Shown here one piece after another: positions 1 through 5,774 of a stretch of DNA of 11,923 nt. The position numbers were made by a program, and so were the translations under genes. Position 1 is the stretch's first letter. Each line of letters begins with the position of its first letter. Under the pieces are notes generated by a model. The model ran no database searches. It had not been told where the DNA came from and was given only the letters and a program-made list of their open reading frames with translations. Origin of the DNA: Bacillota bacterium (lineage in GTDB: Bacteria > Bacillota_E > RBS10-35 > JAJYVN01); the NCBI GenBank assembly GCA_021846605.1, contig JAJZWQ010000100.1, positions 1 through 11,923 on the forward strand, read 5' to 3'.

Positions 1-132
1 GCGGCGTTCGGGAAGGTGATCGGCCACCGCGGCGAGCGCGAACCCGGGCAGGCGGCCCATGGTCCGTGCGTGGTTGGACCAGCCGCTGCGCCCCAGCCCG
101 ATGATGCCCGTGCGGATCGGCGCGGCAGACAC
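1..132 (-). CDS. Gfo/Idh/MocA family oxidoreductase, N-terminal part (cut by window edge)
   Basis: This reading frame runs off the left edge; 44 codons are visible. It begins at GTG (132-130) and reads M-S-A-A-P, then I-R-T-G-I-I-G-L-G-R-S-G-W, then a segment ending F-A-L-A-A-V-A-D-H-L-P-E-R-R. The GIIGLGRSGW stretch is the glycine-rich turn of a Rossmann NAD(P)-binding fold. The later hydrophobic strand ending AVAD is the second strand, whose acidic residue usually contacts the adenine ribose. This pattern is typical of the N-terminus of Gfo/Idh/MocA dehydrogenases acting on sugars, inositols or related polyols. The gene is divergent from a sugar-phosphate isomerase/epimerase, a common catabolic pairing. 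Upstream of the start lies only a GGGGGGG run, half of a C7-GC-G7 palindrome. The substrate cannot be predicted from this fragment. Confidence 0.72.
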   Translation of the reverse strand, partial: MSAAPIRTGIIGLGRSGWSNHARTMGRLPGFALAAVADHLPERR

Positions 133-139
133 GGAGACA

Positions 140-155
140 CCCCCCCGCGGGGGGG
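140..155. repeat. Perfect C7-GC-G7 palindrome beside the oxidoreductase start
   Basis: Seven C, then GC, then seven G form a perfect 16-bp palindrome. On the minus strand its G7 half sits 7 nt before the GTG start at 132, where a ribosome binding site is expected. In the transcript that G run would be paired with the C7 half. It may be a translational control hairpin, or simply a slippage-prone tract in the divergent promoter region. Confidence 0.5.
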
Positions 156-225
156 CGGCTTCGGCAAGCGCCGCCAAGGCCCTGCCGCCACCGGACCGTG
201 GGCCCCGCGCCGCGCGCGGCAGGGA

Positions 226-1137
226 ATGCAGGCCGCGCCCGCGCATGGTTGCGGCGGCGGGAAGGGACCGAAAGCAACGGGGGAGGCGGCGGCCATCGGC
301 GCGAGCGGTTGGCGCTACGGGTTTTCGGCGTATGCGTCCGCGGATTCCGAGGCGTTTTGCCAGAAGTGCCTCACGCTATTGGGGCGTGGCTTCGGGGCCA
401 TGGAGGTCTTCGCCATCGGCGACGCGGTCTCTGGCGAGTTCTTCTCCCGGTACACCCAGGCCATCGAGCGGGTGCGGACCCAGTCCGCGGCGCGGCTGTC
501 GGTGCACCTGCCCACCACGGACTGCAACCCGCTGTCGCGCAACCGACGGGTGCGGCGCGGCGCCATCGACAGCCAGCGCGCGGGTCTGGAGTGGGCTGCG
601 GCCATCGGCGCCGAACTGGCGGTCCTGCACCTGGGCAGCGCCCCGCCCCGGCCCGCGTCGGTGGCCGGGGTCGGCGCCGCCCAGCACTTCGGCCCCAGTT
701 GGGATGTGGCGCGCGAGGTGCTGGCCGAACTGGCGGGGTACGCCGCCGGCCTGGGGGTGGCGCTCAGCGTGGAGAACCTGATCGGCCCGGCCGAGGTGGC
801 CGCCGATCCCGGGCACCTCCTGGAGTTGCTGGACGGGCCCGGCATGGCGGGCGTGGGCATCACCGTCGACATCAGCCACGCCCACCTGGCGGGATGGGAC
901 CCCGCCGCGTTCCTGCGGCGCACCGGGGCGCGCGTGCGCCACATTCACGCCAACGACACGGACGGGCAGGGGGACCGCCACTGGCCCCTGGGACGGGGTG
1001 TGATCGCGCTGCGGCCAGCCGTCGCGACGCTCCAGGCACTGGGGTTTGGCGGCACGTGGTTGTTCGAGGTGGACGCGCCGGTGGACGTGCTGGTGGCCAA
1101 TCGCGCGCTCGTCGAGGGGCTTGTGCCGGGGGACTGA
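226..1137 (+). CDS. Sugar phosphate isomerase/epimerase (xylose isomerase-like TIM barrel)
   Basis: As annotated from ATG 226 this is a 303-aa protein. The recognisable domain starts near residue 24 (I-G-A-S-G-W-R-Y-G-F) and fills the rest. Expected metal/substrate residues of the AP-endonuclease-2-like TIM barrel family are present: E183 in S-V-E-N-L, D215 and H218 in V-D-I-S-H, the H239-I-H-A-N-D-T-D segment followed by D-R-H-W-P-L-G-R-G, and E281 in F-E-V-D. Family members isomerise or epimerise sugar or inositol derivatives in the cytoplasm; the substrate is not evident. The start is uncertain. ATG 226 has AGGGA directly against it with no spacer, and its first 23 codons do not look like family sequence. 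An ideal GGGAGG (281-286) instead lies 8 nt before an in-frame ATC at 295, exactly where the domain begins. The gene is divergent from the oxidoreductase. Confidence 0.85.
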   Translation: MQAAPAHGCGGGKGPKATGEAAAIGASGWRYGFSAYASADSEAFCQKCLTLLGRGFGAMEVFAIGDAVSGEFFSRYTQAIERVRTQSAARLSVHLPTTDCNPLSRNRRVRRGAIDSQRAGLEWAAAIGAELAVLHLGSAPPRPASVAGVGAAQHFGPSWDVAREVLAELAGYAAGLGVALSVENLIGPAEVAADPGHLLELLDGPGMAGVGITVDISHAHLAGWDPAAFLRRTGARVRHIHANDTDGQGDRHWPLGRGVIALRPAVATLQALGFGGTWLFEVDAPVDVLVANRALVEGLVPGD

Positions 1138-1160
1138 CGCCAGCGGCCCCGGCGGCGGGG

Positions 1161-1198
1161 GACCACCGTGCCGTCCCAGGGGGCACGGTCGGGTGGTC
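1161..1198 (+). terminator. Hairpin after the isomerase gene
   Basis: GACCACC (1161-1167) pairs with GGTGGTC (1192-1198), and GTGCC (1168-1172) pairs with GGCAC (1182-1186). This gives a 12-bp stem with one bulge, 24 nt after the stop codon. No T run follows, so it is a weak intrinsic terminator candidate, or an RNA 3'-end stabiliser. Confidence 0.45.
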
Positions 1199-1208
1199 AG
1201 CGTCAGGA

Positions 1209-1512
1209 CCCCACGGCTAAAACCGGGGGCTTGCAGCTACCGGATCGTGCTGCGATAGGCCGTCTGACAGCGGCCCGCCAGTCCCACGTATAGCGAGGCT
1301 GGCAAGGGATGTGACGCTTATGTCCGAAACTGTTACCGGCAAGCCGATGCCTTTGGACAACGCCTATCTCCCGCATGTTCCGCGAACGTTTTGCGCGCCG
1401 ACGGATTCTTCGGCGCAACGCCATACGTTCGATTTTCAAGGTGCGTCTCCATTTTACCACAATCTACCCCAGGGGAGGGAGCGCGCGGCCCAGCCCACGG
1501 CTGAATCCGGGG
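1209..1512 (-). mobile_element. Possible non-autonomous IS200/IS605-type element or omega-RNA relic
   Basis: Two 19-nt copies of an imperfect palindrome lie in the same orientation, at 1210-1228 (CCCACGGCTAAAACCGGGG) and 1494-1512 (CCCACGGCTGAATCCGGGG). They agree at 17 of 19 positions and share the same single mismatch in the stem. IS200/IS605-family elements carry such subterminal hairpins at both ends in the same orientation, and on the minus strand copy 1 (AAGCCCCCGGTTTTAGCC then GTGGGG) resembles right ends of tnpB-carrying members. The stretch between is less GC-rich than its surroundings and encodes no transposase or TnpB. It may be a deletion derivative or palindrome-associated element. 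Family assignment is from memory of end sequences, not a search. Confidence 0.45.
1451..1459 (-). promoter_or_regulatory. Possible extended -10 promoter element (minus strand)
   Basis: The minus strand reads TGGTAAAAT, an extended -10 box (TGN plus TAAAAT), in an otherwise very GC-rich region. No convincing -35 lies 17 bp upstream. It sits just inside the upstream hairpin of the putative mobile element and would direct transcription through its interior. Confidence 0.3.
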
Positions 1513-1738
1513 TATCAGACGGCCGCGCGGAGATTTGATGATCCCGATTCGCTCCACCGCGTCCTGATCGGCGGGGCCGGCCGCGCGCGGCGTGCTGCCA
1601 GACGAGGTGCCGGCTGCGCTCCAGGTCGGCGCGGCGTCGGATGCGGCGCATCTCCCACGCCAGGACGACGGCCGCGCACGACAGGAAGACCGCCTGGGTT
1701 GTGTTCCCCCAGGGCCGCGGCGAGGGCGGGGCGGACAC
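1454..1738 (-). CDS. Possible small single-span membrane protein
   Basis: A 94-codon frame opens with GTG at 1738. After M-S-A-P-P-S-P-R-P-W-G-N-T-T comes one hydrophobic helix (about residues 15-28, Q-A-V-F-L-S-C-A-A-V-V-L-A-W). A strongly basic amphipathic stretch follows (M-R-R-I-R-R-R-A-D-L-E-R-S-R-H), giving a likely N-out, C-in single-pass layout. Nearly all third positions are G or C through about codon 60. From about codon 62 the bias disappears and the frame runs into the hairpin element at 1494-1512, so the original C-terminus may have been replaced. The ribosome binding site is weak (GGCGGG about 8 nt upstream). I do not recognise a family; it could be a spurious frame. Confidence 0.35.
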   Translation of the reverse strand: MSAPPSPRPWGNTTQAVFLSCAAVVLAWEMRRIRRRADLERSRHLVWQHAARGRPRRSGRGGANRDHQISARPSDTPDSAVGWAARSLPWGRLW

Positions 1739-2075
1739 GGCAGTGTCCCGCCAGCCATCCTCGCTCGAACATGGCTGAACCCCCCCCCCCGGATGAAGGG
1801 TTGGCGACCGCTAAGGTTAATCTATACAGCGCGCAACCTTTGTCTGCCGCCGCCACCAGTAGCCGTTCCTTCTGCCGCTCCAGGTTGCCGGCCTCGGCTT
1901 GCCGGTTGGGCCAACATGTGCGCGCGGCGCGGGTGGAAACAAAAGGATATGAAAAGGGGAACGGGTGGGCATCCCCGCGCTGCTGGAGTTCTCCCCGGGG
2001 ACACCATTCACGTAGAGAGTCTGCGCACGACTCTGGCAGAGGCTTCCTATCTTCGCTCTGATCGGCTAGACTCCA
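1739..2075. other. Gene-free stretch with a C11 tract and AT-richer islands
   Basis: No frame here looks coding. It contains an 11-base C run (1780-1790), an AT-richer patch around 1812-1830 reading TATAGATTAACC on the minus strand, and an A-rich patch around 1936-1960. The TATAGAT sequence could be a -10 box for the small minus-strand frame that starts at 1738, but no -35 was found. Confidence 0.5.
2016..2034. promoter_or_regulatory. Inverted repeat, candidate autoregulatory operator of the toxin-antitoxin operon
   Basis: AGAGTC (2016-2021) and GACTCT (2029-2034) form a perfect 6-bp inverted repeat around TGCGCAC, 60 bp upstream of the antitoxin start. A related AGACTC lies at 2068-2073. 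Ribbon-helix-helix antitoxins usually bind such repeats to repress their own operon; this site is inferred from position and symmetry. Confidence 0.4.
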
Positions 2076-2093
2076 TCAGGGGAGGAGACATCC

Positions 2094-2375
2094 ATGGCCA
2101 AAGGCGGCCAGGAGTACCGCCAACTCACCGTCCGCTTCCCGACCAGTGTGTGGGCCGACCTGTCTCAATCCGTTCAGGACGAAGGGGGGGCCTCCATGAA
2201 CGAGGTCGTCGTCCGGGCCGTCCGGACCGAACTGGAGCGCCGTCGGCGGGCGCGCCTCCTGGAGCGGATCGAACGCCAGAGGGTGGAGATCGCCGGGCGG
2301 TGGGGGGCTGCTGAGGACTCCGTTCCCTACATCCGAGCGTTGCGCGAGGGCCAGCGGGACCGGGAGGACCTGTGA
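2094..2375 (+). CDS. Ribbon-helix-helix antitoxin of a type II toxin-antitoxin pair
   Basis: This is a 93-aa protein with a strong Shine-Dalgarno (AGGGGAGGAG, 2078-2087) 6 nt before ATG. Residues 8-51 fit a CopG/Arc-type ribbon-helix-helix: a DNA-contacting beta strand (R-Q-L-T-V-R-F-P), helix A from about residue 18 to 30, a turn (G-G-A-S), then helix B (M-N-E-V-V-V-R-A-V-R-T-E-L). The charged C-terminal half (residues 48-93) would be the toxin-wrapping segment. The gene lies 16 nt upstream of a PIN-domain gene, the standard antitoxin-first order. Known function of such proteins is to dimerise, bind their operator and neutralise the ribonuclease. The inverted repeat at 2016-2034 is a candidate operator. 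Confidence 0.8.
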   Translation: MAKGGQEYRQLTVRFPTSVWADLSQSVQDEGGASMNEVVVRAVRTELERRRRARLLERIERQRVEIAGRWGAAEDSVPYIRALREGQRDREDL

Positions 2376-2391
2376 TGGGGGACGCGGCGAC

Positions 2392-2817
2392 ATGATCGAC
2401 GGCGCCTGCCTCGACAGTTCGATCCTGATGAAGATCATCACACCCGAGGAGGGCAGCACGGAGGCGAGCCTGCTGGCGGGCAGCGCACATCCCTTGTATG
2501 CGCCCGCGTTTGCTTGGGCGGAAGTGGGTAGCACCCTGAGGAAGAAGGTCCGGAGCGGAGCGCTTGACCGCGAGGCCGCGGAGGGGGCCTGGGGGGCGTT
2601 TCTGGAACTCGGGCTGCGCTTCATCCAGTCCCCCGAGGTCGCGCGGCGCGCTTGGGAGTTGGCCCATGCACTGGCCTTGTCCACGCTCTACGATGCCGCG
2701 TTTCTGGCGGTGGCCGAACTTGCACCCGGGGGCCCCGTGCCCTTCTGGACTGCCGACCGTGCCCTCGTCCGCCAGGTTGGCGAGCGGCACCCGCTGATTC
2801 GTCCGCTGATCGCTTGA
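2392..2817 (+). CDS. PIN-domain ribonuclease toxin (VapC-like)
   Basis: This is a 141-aa protein of normal length for a single PIN domain. The four acidic metal-binding positions are recognisable: D8 in C-L-D-S-S, E44 in W-A-E-V-G-S-T-L, D101 in T-L-Y-D-A-A-F-L, and D122 in F-W-T-A-D-R-A-L. The order and spacing match the family signature, so the protein should be an active Mg2+-dependent endoribonuclease, typically attacking tRNA or rRNA in the VapC group. GGGGGA (2376-2381) gives a ribosome binding site about 10 nt before ATG. It follows the antitoxin by 16 nt, so they form one operon. The RNA target cannot be predicted from sequence. Confidence 0.87.
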   Translation: MIDGACLDSSILMKIITPEEGSTEASLLAGSAHPLYAPAFAWAEVGSTLRKKVRSGALDREAAEGAWGAFLELGLRFIQSPEVARRAWELAHALALSTLYDAAFLAVAELAPGGPVPFWTADRALVRQVGERHPLIRPLIA

Positions 2818-2831
2818 CGGCCACCTGGCCG
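2818..2831 (+). repeat. CGGCCA/TGGCCG hairpin directly after the toxin stop
   Basis: CGGCCA (2818-2823) and TGGCCG (2826-2831) are separated by only CC, so a short stem can form immediately after the stop codon. No T run follows. This is weak as a terminator. Confidence 0.3.
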
Positions 2832-2968
2832 GATCCTCTCCCGCCCGCCATCCTGCGCCCACCACCTCCGCGGATACGCCCCCCAGCGGTGATCAGCGGC
2901 CGCCGCGCGGCGACCAAACTCCCGCTGACACCGCCGGGCCGGCCGGCGGGCGCTCCCACGGCCTTTCC

Positions 2969-3000
2969 GGGGCGGTCACGGGTGTTCCCGCGACCGCCCC
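2969..3000 (+). terminator. Strong hairpin between the toxin and the dioxygenase
   Basis: GGGGCGGTC (2969-2977) pairs with GACCGCCCC (2992-3000), and inside it CGGG pairs with CCCG around a TGTT loop. Only one mismatch interrupts a 13-bp stem. There is no T run, and it lies 150 bp after the toxin stop. It is a factor-independent terminator candidate for either direction, or another structured element. Confidence 0.4.
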
Positions 3001-3131
3001 CCCACCCGCTTCCGCGCGGGCCGCCCTCCTCGACGAACCGCCCCCGCCCCCAGCCAGGCACTTCCGGCGTGCCCGCTGCGCGGCGCGATGTGGCGCACCG
3101 GCAGCGATGCGGGGCGCGGGGGTCCGGCGGC

Positions 3132-3159
3132 TCGACAGGGACCGCTCGTCACCTGTCGA
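3132..3159. promoter_or_regulatory. 8-bp inverted repeat upstream of the dioxygenase
   Basis: TCGACAGG (3132-3139) and CCTGTCGA (3152-3159) are perfect inverted copies with a 12-nt spacer, ending 58 bp before the dioxygenase ATG. The spacing suits a dimeric regulator site. A partial third copy (ACAGGTC) occurs near 3169-3175. It may instead be an mRNA leader hairpin. Confidence 0.4.
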
Positions 3160-3217
3160 AAGCGGGGAACAGGTCCGACGCGCGGCGCCCAGTCAGGTTC
3201 CCGGGAGGAGCGCGCCG

Positions 3218-5398
3218 ATGGACGGGTTGCCAGCGACTTCGCTTGCCGTGGACCTGGCCGCGCGGTTGGACGCGGTGGATCGTCCGGGTGACTTCTGGGC
3301 CTCCGGCACCTGCGCGCTGCCCGCGCCCGGCCTGGAGGTTGCCGGGGTGGGTCCGGTCGCCCTGCCGCTGCTTCCGGTGCAGGCCGAGCAGTTGATGGCC
3401 CTCGCCGAACCGGCCCCGTTCGGTCGGGGCGCCGACACGGTCTTCGACCCCGCGGTCCGGCAGACATGGCAGGTGGAACCCGGCAAGGTAACGTTCCGTG
3501 GGCAGACCTGGTCAGGCACGCTGAAGCACATCGTGCGCCGCGCCGCCGACGGGTTGGGGGTCAGCGGTGCCGTGACCGCCCGACTCCACAAGCTGCTGCT
3601 CTACGGCCAGGGCAGCTTCTTTCGTGAACACCGCGACACCGAGAAGGCCGATGGGATGTTCGCCACGCTGGTGATCGTGCTGCCGTCGGACTACGAGGGC
3701 GGCGAACTGGTCATTCGCCACGAGGCGCGCGCGGTGACGCTCGACCTCCGGGCCGACGATCCGTCCGAGGTGGGCTTTGCCGCCTTCTACGCCGATTGTC
3801 GGCACGAGGTGCAGCCGCTGATCTCGGGGTACCGCCTGACCCTGGTGTACAACCTGTTGCGTCAGGGCGGCCACCCCGCACCCCCGTCCTACGACGAGGA
3901 GCGGGAGGGGTTGTCCGCACGGCTGGCGGCGTGGGGCGAAGACGACCCGGTCAAGCTGATCTATCCCCTCGAACACGCCTACACCCCGGCCGCGCTCGCC
4001 TTTGACGCGCTGAAGGGGGTCGACTCCGCCCGCGCCGAGGTCCTCTTGGCCGCTGCGGAGCGCTCGGACTGCGAGGTGCACCTGGCCCTGGTGACCGTCG
4101 AGGAGAGCGGCGTTGCCGAACACGTCGACGATCACCCGCGCCGCCGGCGCTGGGACGACGAGGAGGACCAGCTTGAGGCGGTGGAGGTGACCGATCGCAG
4201 CGAGGAACTCTCCCACTGGCAGCGCCCGGACGGCGGCAATCCCGGCCTGGGACCCCTGCCCTGCGGGGAGGATGAGGTGGCCCCGCCCGGCGCCCTGGAC
4301 GCCATGGAACCGACGGAGCAGTCGTTCTACGAGGCCACGGGCAACGCGGGCGCCTCCTTCGCCCGCACCTACCACATCGCTGCGCTGGTCGTGTGGCCGC
4401 GGCGTCAACGCTTTGAGGTGCTGGCCGAAGGGGGGCTGGCGGCCACAATGCCCGCCCTCGCTCGTCTGGCGGGCGCCTGCGGCGGCGACGCCGCCCGGCC
4501 GCAGTGGGCGGAGGCGCACGCCCTGGCCGGGGCGATGCTGGACCAGTGGCGCACCGAGACCTGGTCGGTCGCCAAGGAAGCCGGACCGTTCCTGGACCTG
4601 CTGGCCGAGATCGGGGATACCGAGCACATCGTCGCCTGCCTCGACAGGGTCGTGGCGCGCTGTCGGGTCGAGCCCACGGCTGCGGACAGCGTGGCCCGCG
4701 CCCTGCGCCTGCTGCCGTCCAACGCGGCCGCCGATCTCCTGACGCGCGTCGTCGACGGACCCGCCGCGCTGGAGGCCCGCGCGGCCATCCTGGCGGCGTG
4801 CGCCGACCTGGACATCGCCTCTGCGGCCGCACGCCTGGTGGCGGCGCTCCCGGGCGCCACGCTGCCCACCGACCCCTGGGGGGGCAGGCGCGCGCTGTCT
4901 CCCGCGGTCGTGGTCGACCTCGTCCGGGCCCTGGCCCCCAGAGAGCCGGCTCTGTTGGAGGCGGCGGTGTCCACGTTTCTGGCGTGGCCCGCGACGTGGG
5001 ACATGGACGCGGTGCTGGTCCCCGCGGTCCTGGAACTGGGGCCGCTGTCTGCCCGCCTGCGCGATGCCTGCCTGGCGCACCTGCGCGCCCGCGTCGCGCT
5101 GCCCCTGGAGCCGCCCGCGGACTGGGCACGCGGCGCGACGCTGACTTGCAGTTGCCCGCACTGTGCCGAGGTGGCACGGTTCCTCGCCGATCCCAGGCGC
5201 CAGAGCTGGGAGCTGAAGGCCGTCCAGTCGACGCGCCTCCACGTGGAAAACACGATCGCGCAGAGCCACTGCGACCTGGACACCAGCACCCTGACCAGGG
5301 GCCGTCCCTATACGCTGATCTGCACCAAGAACCTGGCCAGCTACGCGCGACGCCTGGCGCAGCGGGACGCGGATCTGGGCCTTCTGGCGCGCCTGTGA
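3218..5398 (+). CDS. 2-oxoglutarate/Fe(II)-dependent dioxygenase (prolyl 4-hydroxylase-like), long form
   Basis: This is a 726-aa protein. ATG 3218 was chosen because GGGAGGAG (3203-3210) lies 7 nt upstream. Residues about 100-215 form the jelly-roll catalytic domain. The Fe ligands are H138 and D140 (E-H-R-D-T-E-K) and distal H196 (D-C-R-H-E-V-Q-P-L), and R206 (G-Y-R-L-T-L-V-Y) should hold 2-oxoglutarate. All four are intact, so the enzyme is probably active as a hydroxylase. Then come conserved-looking blocks at H253-A-Y-T, T374-G-N and Y385-H-I-A-A-L-V-V-W-P. A helical repeat-like region follows (about 440-640). The C-terminal Cys/His module (C644-x-C646-P-H-C649 and a downstream H-V-E-N) may bind zinc. 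I associate this architecture mainly with fungal proteins. The substrate, protein or small molecule, is unknown. It appears monocistronic. Confidence 0.88.
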   Translation: MDGLPATSLAVDLAARLDAVDRPGDFWASGTCALPAPGLEVAGVGPVALPLLPVQAEQLMALAEPAPFGRGADTVFDPAVRQTWQVEPGKVTFRGQTWSGTLKHIVRRAADGLGVSGAVTARLHKLLLYGQGSFFREHRDTEKADGMFATLVIVLPSDYEGGELVIRHEARAVTLDLRADDPSEVGFAAFYADCRHEVQPLISGYRLTLVYNLLRQGGHPAPPSYDEEREGLSARLAAWGEDDPVKLIYPLEHAYTPAALAFDALKGVDSARAEVLLAAAERSDCEVHLALVTVEESGVAEHVDDHPRRRRWDDEEDQLEAVEVTDRSEELSHWQRPDGGNPGLGPLPCGEDEVAPPGALDAMEPTEQSFYEATGNAGASFARTYHIAALVVWPRRQRFEVLAEGGLAATMPALARLAGACGGDAARPQWAEAHALAGAMLDQWRTETWSVAKEAGPFLDLLAEIGDTEHIVACLDRVVARCRVEPTAADSVARALRLLPSNAAADLLTRVVDGPAALEARAAILAACADLDIASAAARLVAALPGATLPTDPWGGRRALSPAVVVDLVRALAPREPALLEAAVSTFLAWPATWDMDAVLVPAVLELGPLSARLRDACLAHLRARVALPLEPPADWARGATLTCSCPHCAEVARFLADPRRQSWELKAVQSTRLHVENTIAQSHCDLDTSTLTRGRPYTLICTKNLASYARRLAQRDADLGLLARL

Positions 5399-5496
5399 TG
5401 GCGACCACGCCCACGGCGCTGCCGGTGCGGAGGGGATCACCCGGCCGATCGGGCCGACGCCCCGGCCAGCCGCGCGGCGCGCCGGACGTGGCCCCC

Positions 5497-5774
5497 GGAG
5501 CACGCACGCCTTCTCGCTGAACTGGAACGCGCTGCGCGGCCGGCACTACCTGCAGCTGCTGGGCCGGCTGCTCAACGCCCTGGCCCGCTACTCCACCGGG
5601 CTGTGGGACCTGGTCTGCGCCCGCGGCTTCCGCGGCACCCTGCTCTTCGTGCGCGAGACCTACCTCAACCCCTGGCTGAGCCCGGAGCGCCTGCGCGCCC
5701 TGAGCGCCCGGAGGCCCCAACTGCGCCTGGATCATCTGATCGCCCGCGTCCGCGGCGGCCATGGCCCGCGCTGA
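5497..5774 (+). pseudogene. C-terminal remnant of a transposase
   Basis: From about 5502 to the TGA at 5772-5774 the frame reads H-A-F-S-L-N-W-N-A-L-R-G-R-H-Y-L, then a segment containing L-N-A-L-A-R-Y-S-T-G-L-W, then L-L-F-V-R-E-T-Y-L-N-P-W-L-S-P-E-R. This matches my memory of the C-terminus of a DDE-type transposase family of thermophilic Bacillota, where N-W-[HN]-A-[LM]-R precedes a long helix and a V-R-E-T ... P-W-L block. There is no start codon or ribosome binding site, and nothing upstream resembles the catalytic core. A tandem CACG (5501-5508) just before the open part would, if reduced to one copy, join G-A-G-C-A-C in frame to give E-H-A-F, so a 4-bp duplication may have shifted the frame. 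The exact IS family is uncertain. Confidence 0.5.

Larger units (their letters stand above)
2832..3217. other. Gene-free stretch between the toxin and the dioxygenase
   Basis: About 390 bp of C-rich DNA in which no frame resembles a protein. It carries the strong hairpin at 2969-3000 and the TCGACAGG inverted repeat at 3132-3159. No clear -35/-10 pair was found for the dioxygenase. Confidence 0.5.

Noticed and set aside
1209..1512. CRISPR repeats
   Set aside because: There are only two copies and the 265-bp gap between them is far longer than a spacer.
1311..1538. 75-codon plus-strand frame through the putative mobile cassette
   Set aside because: Third positions are only about half G or C, unlike the real genes here. 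There is no ribosome binding site, and the frame crosses one end hairpin.
3512..5503. Very long open frames antisense to the dioxygenase gene
   Set aside because: These are mirror effects of high third-position GC. The translations are low-complexity Arg/Gly/Pro-rich with no motifs, while the plus frame has a complete domain set.
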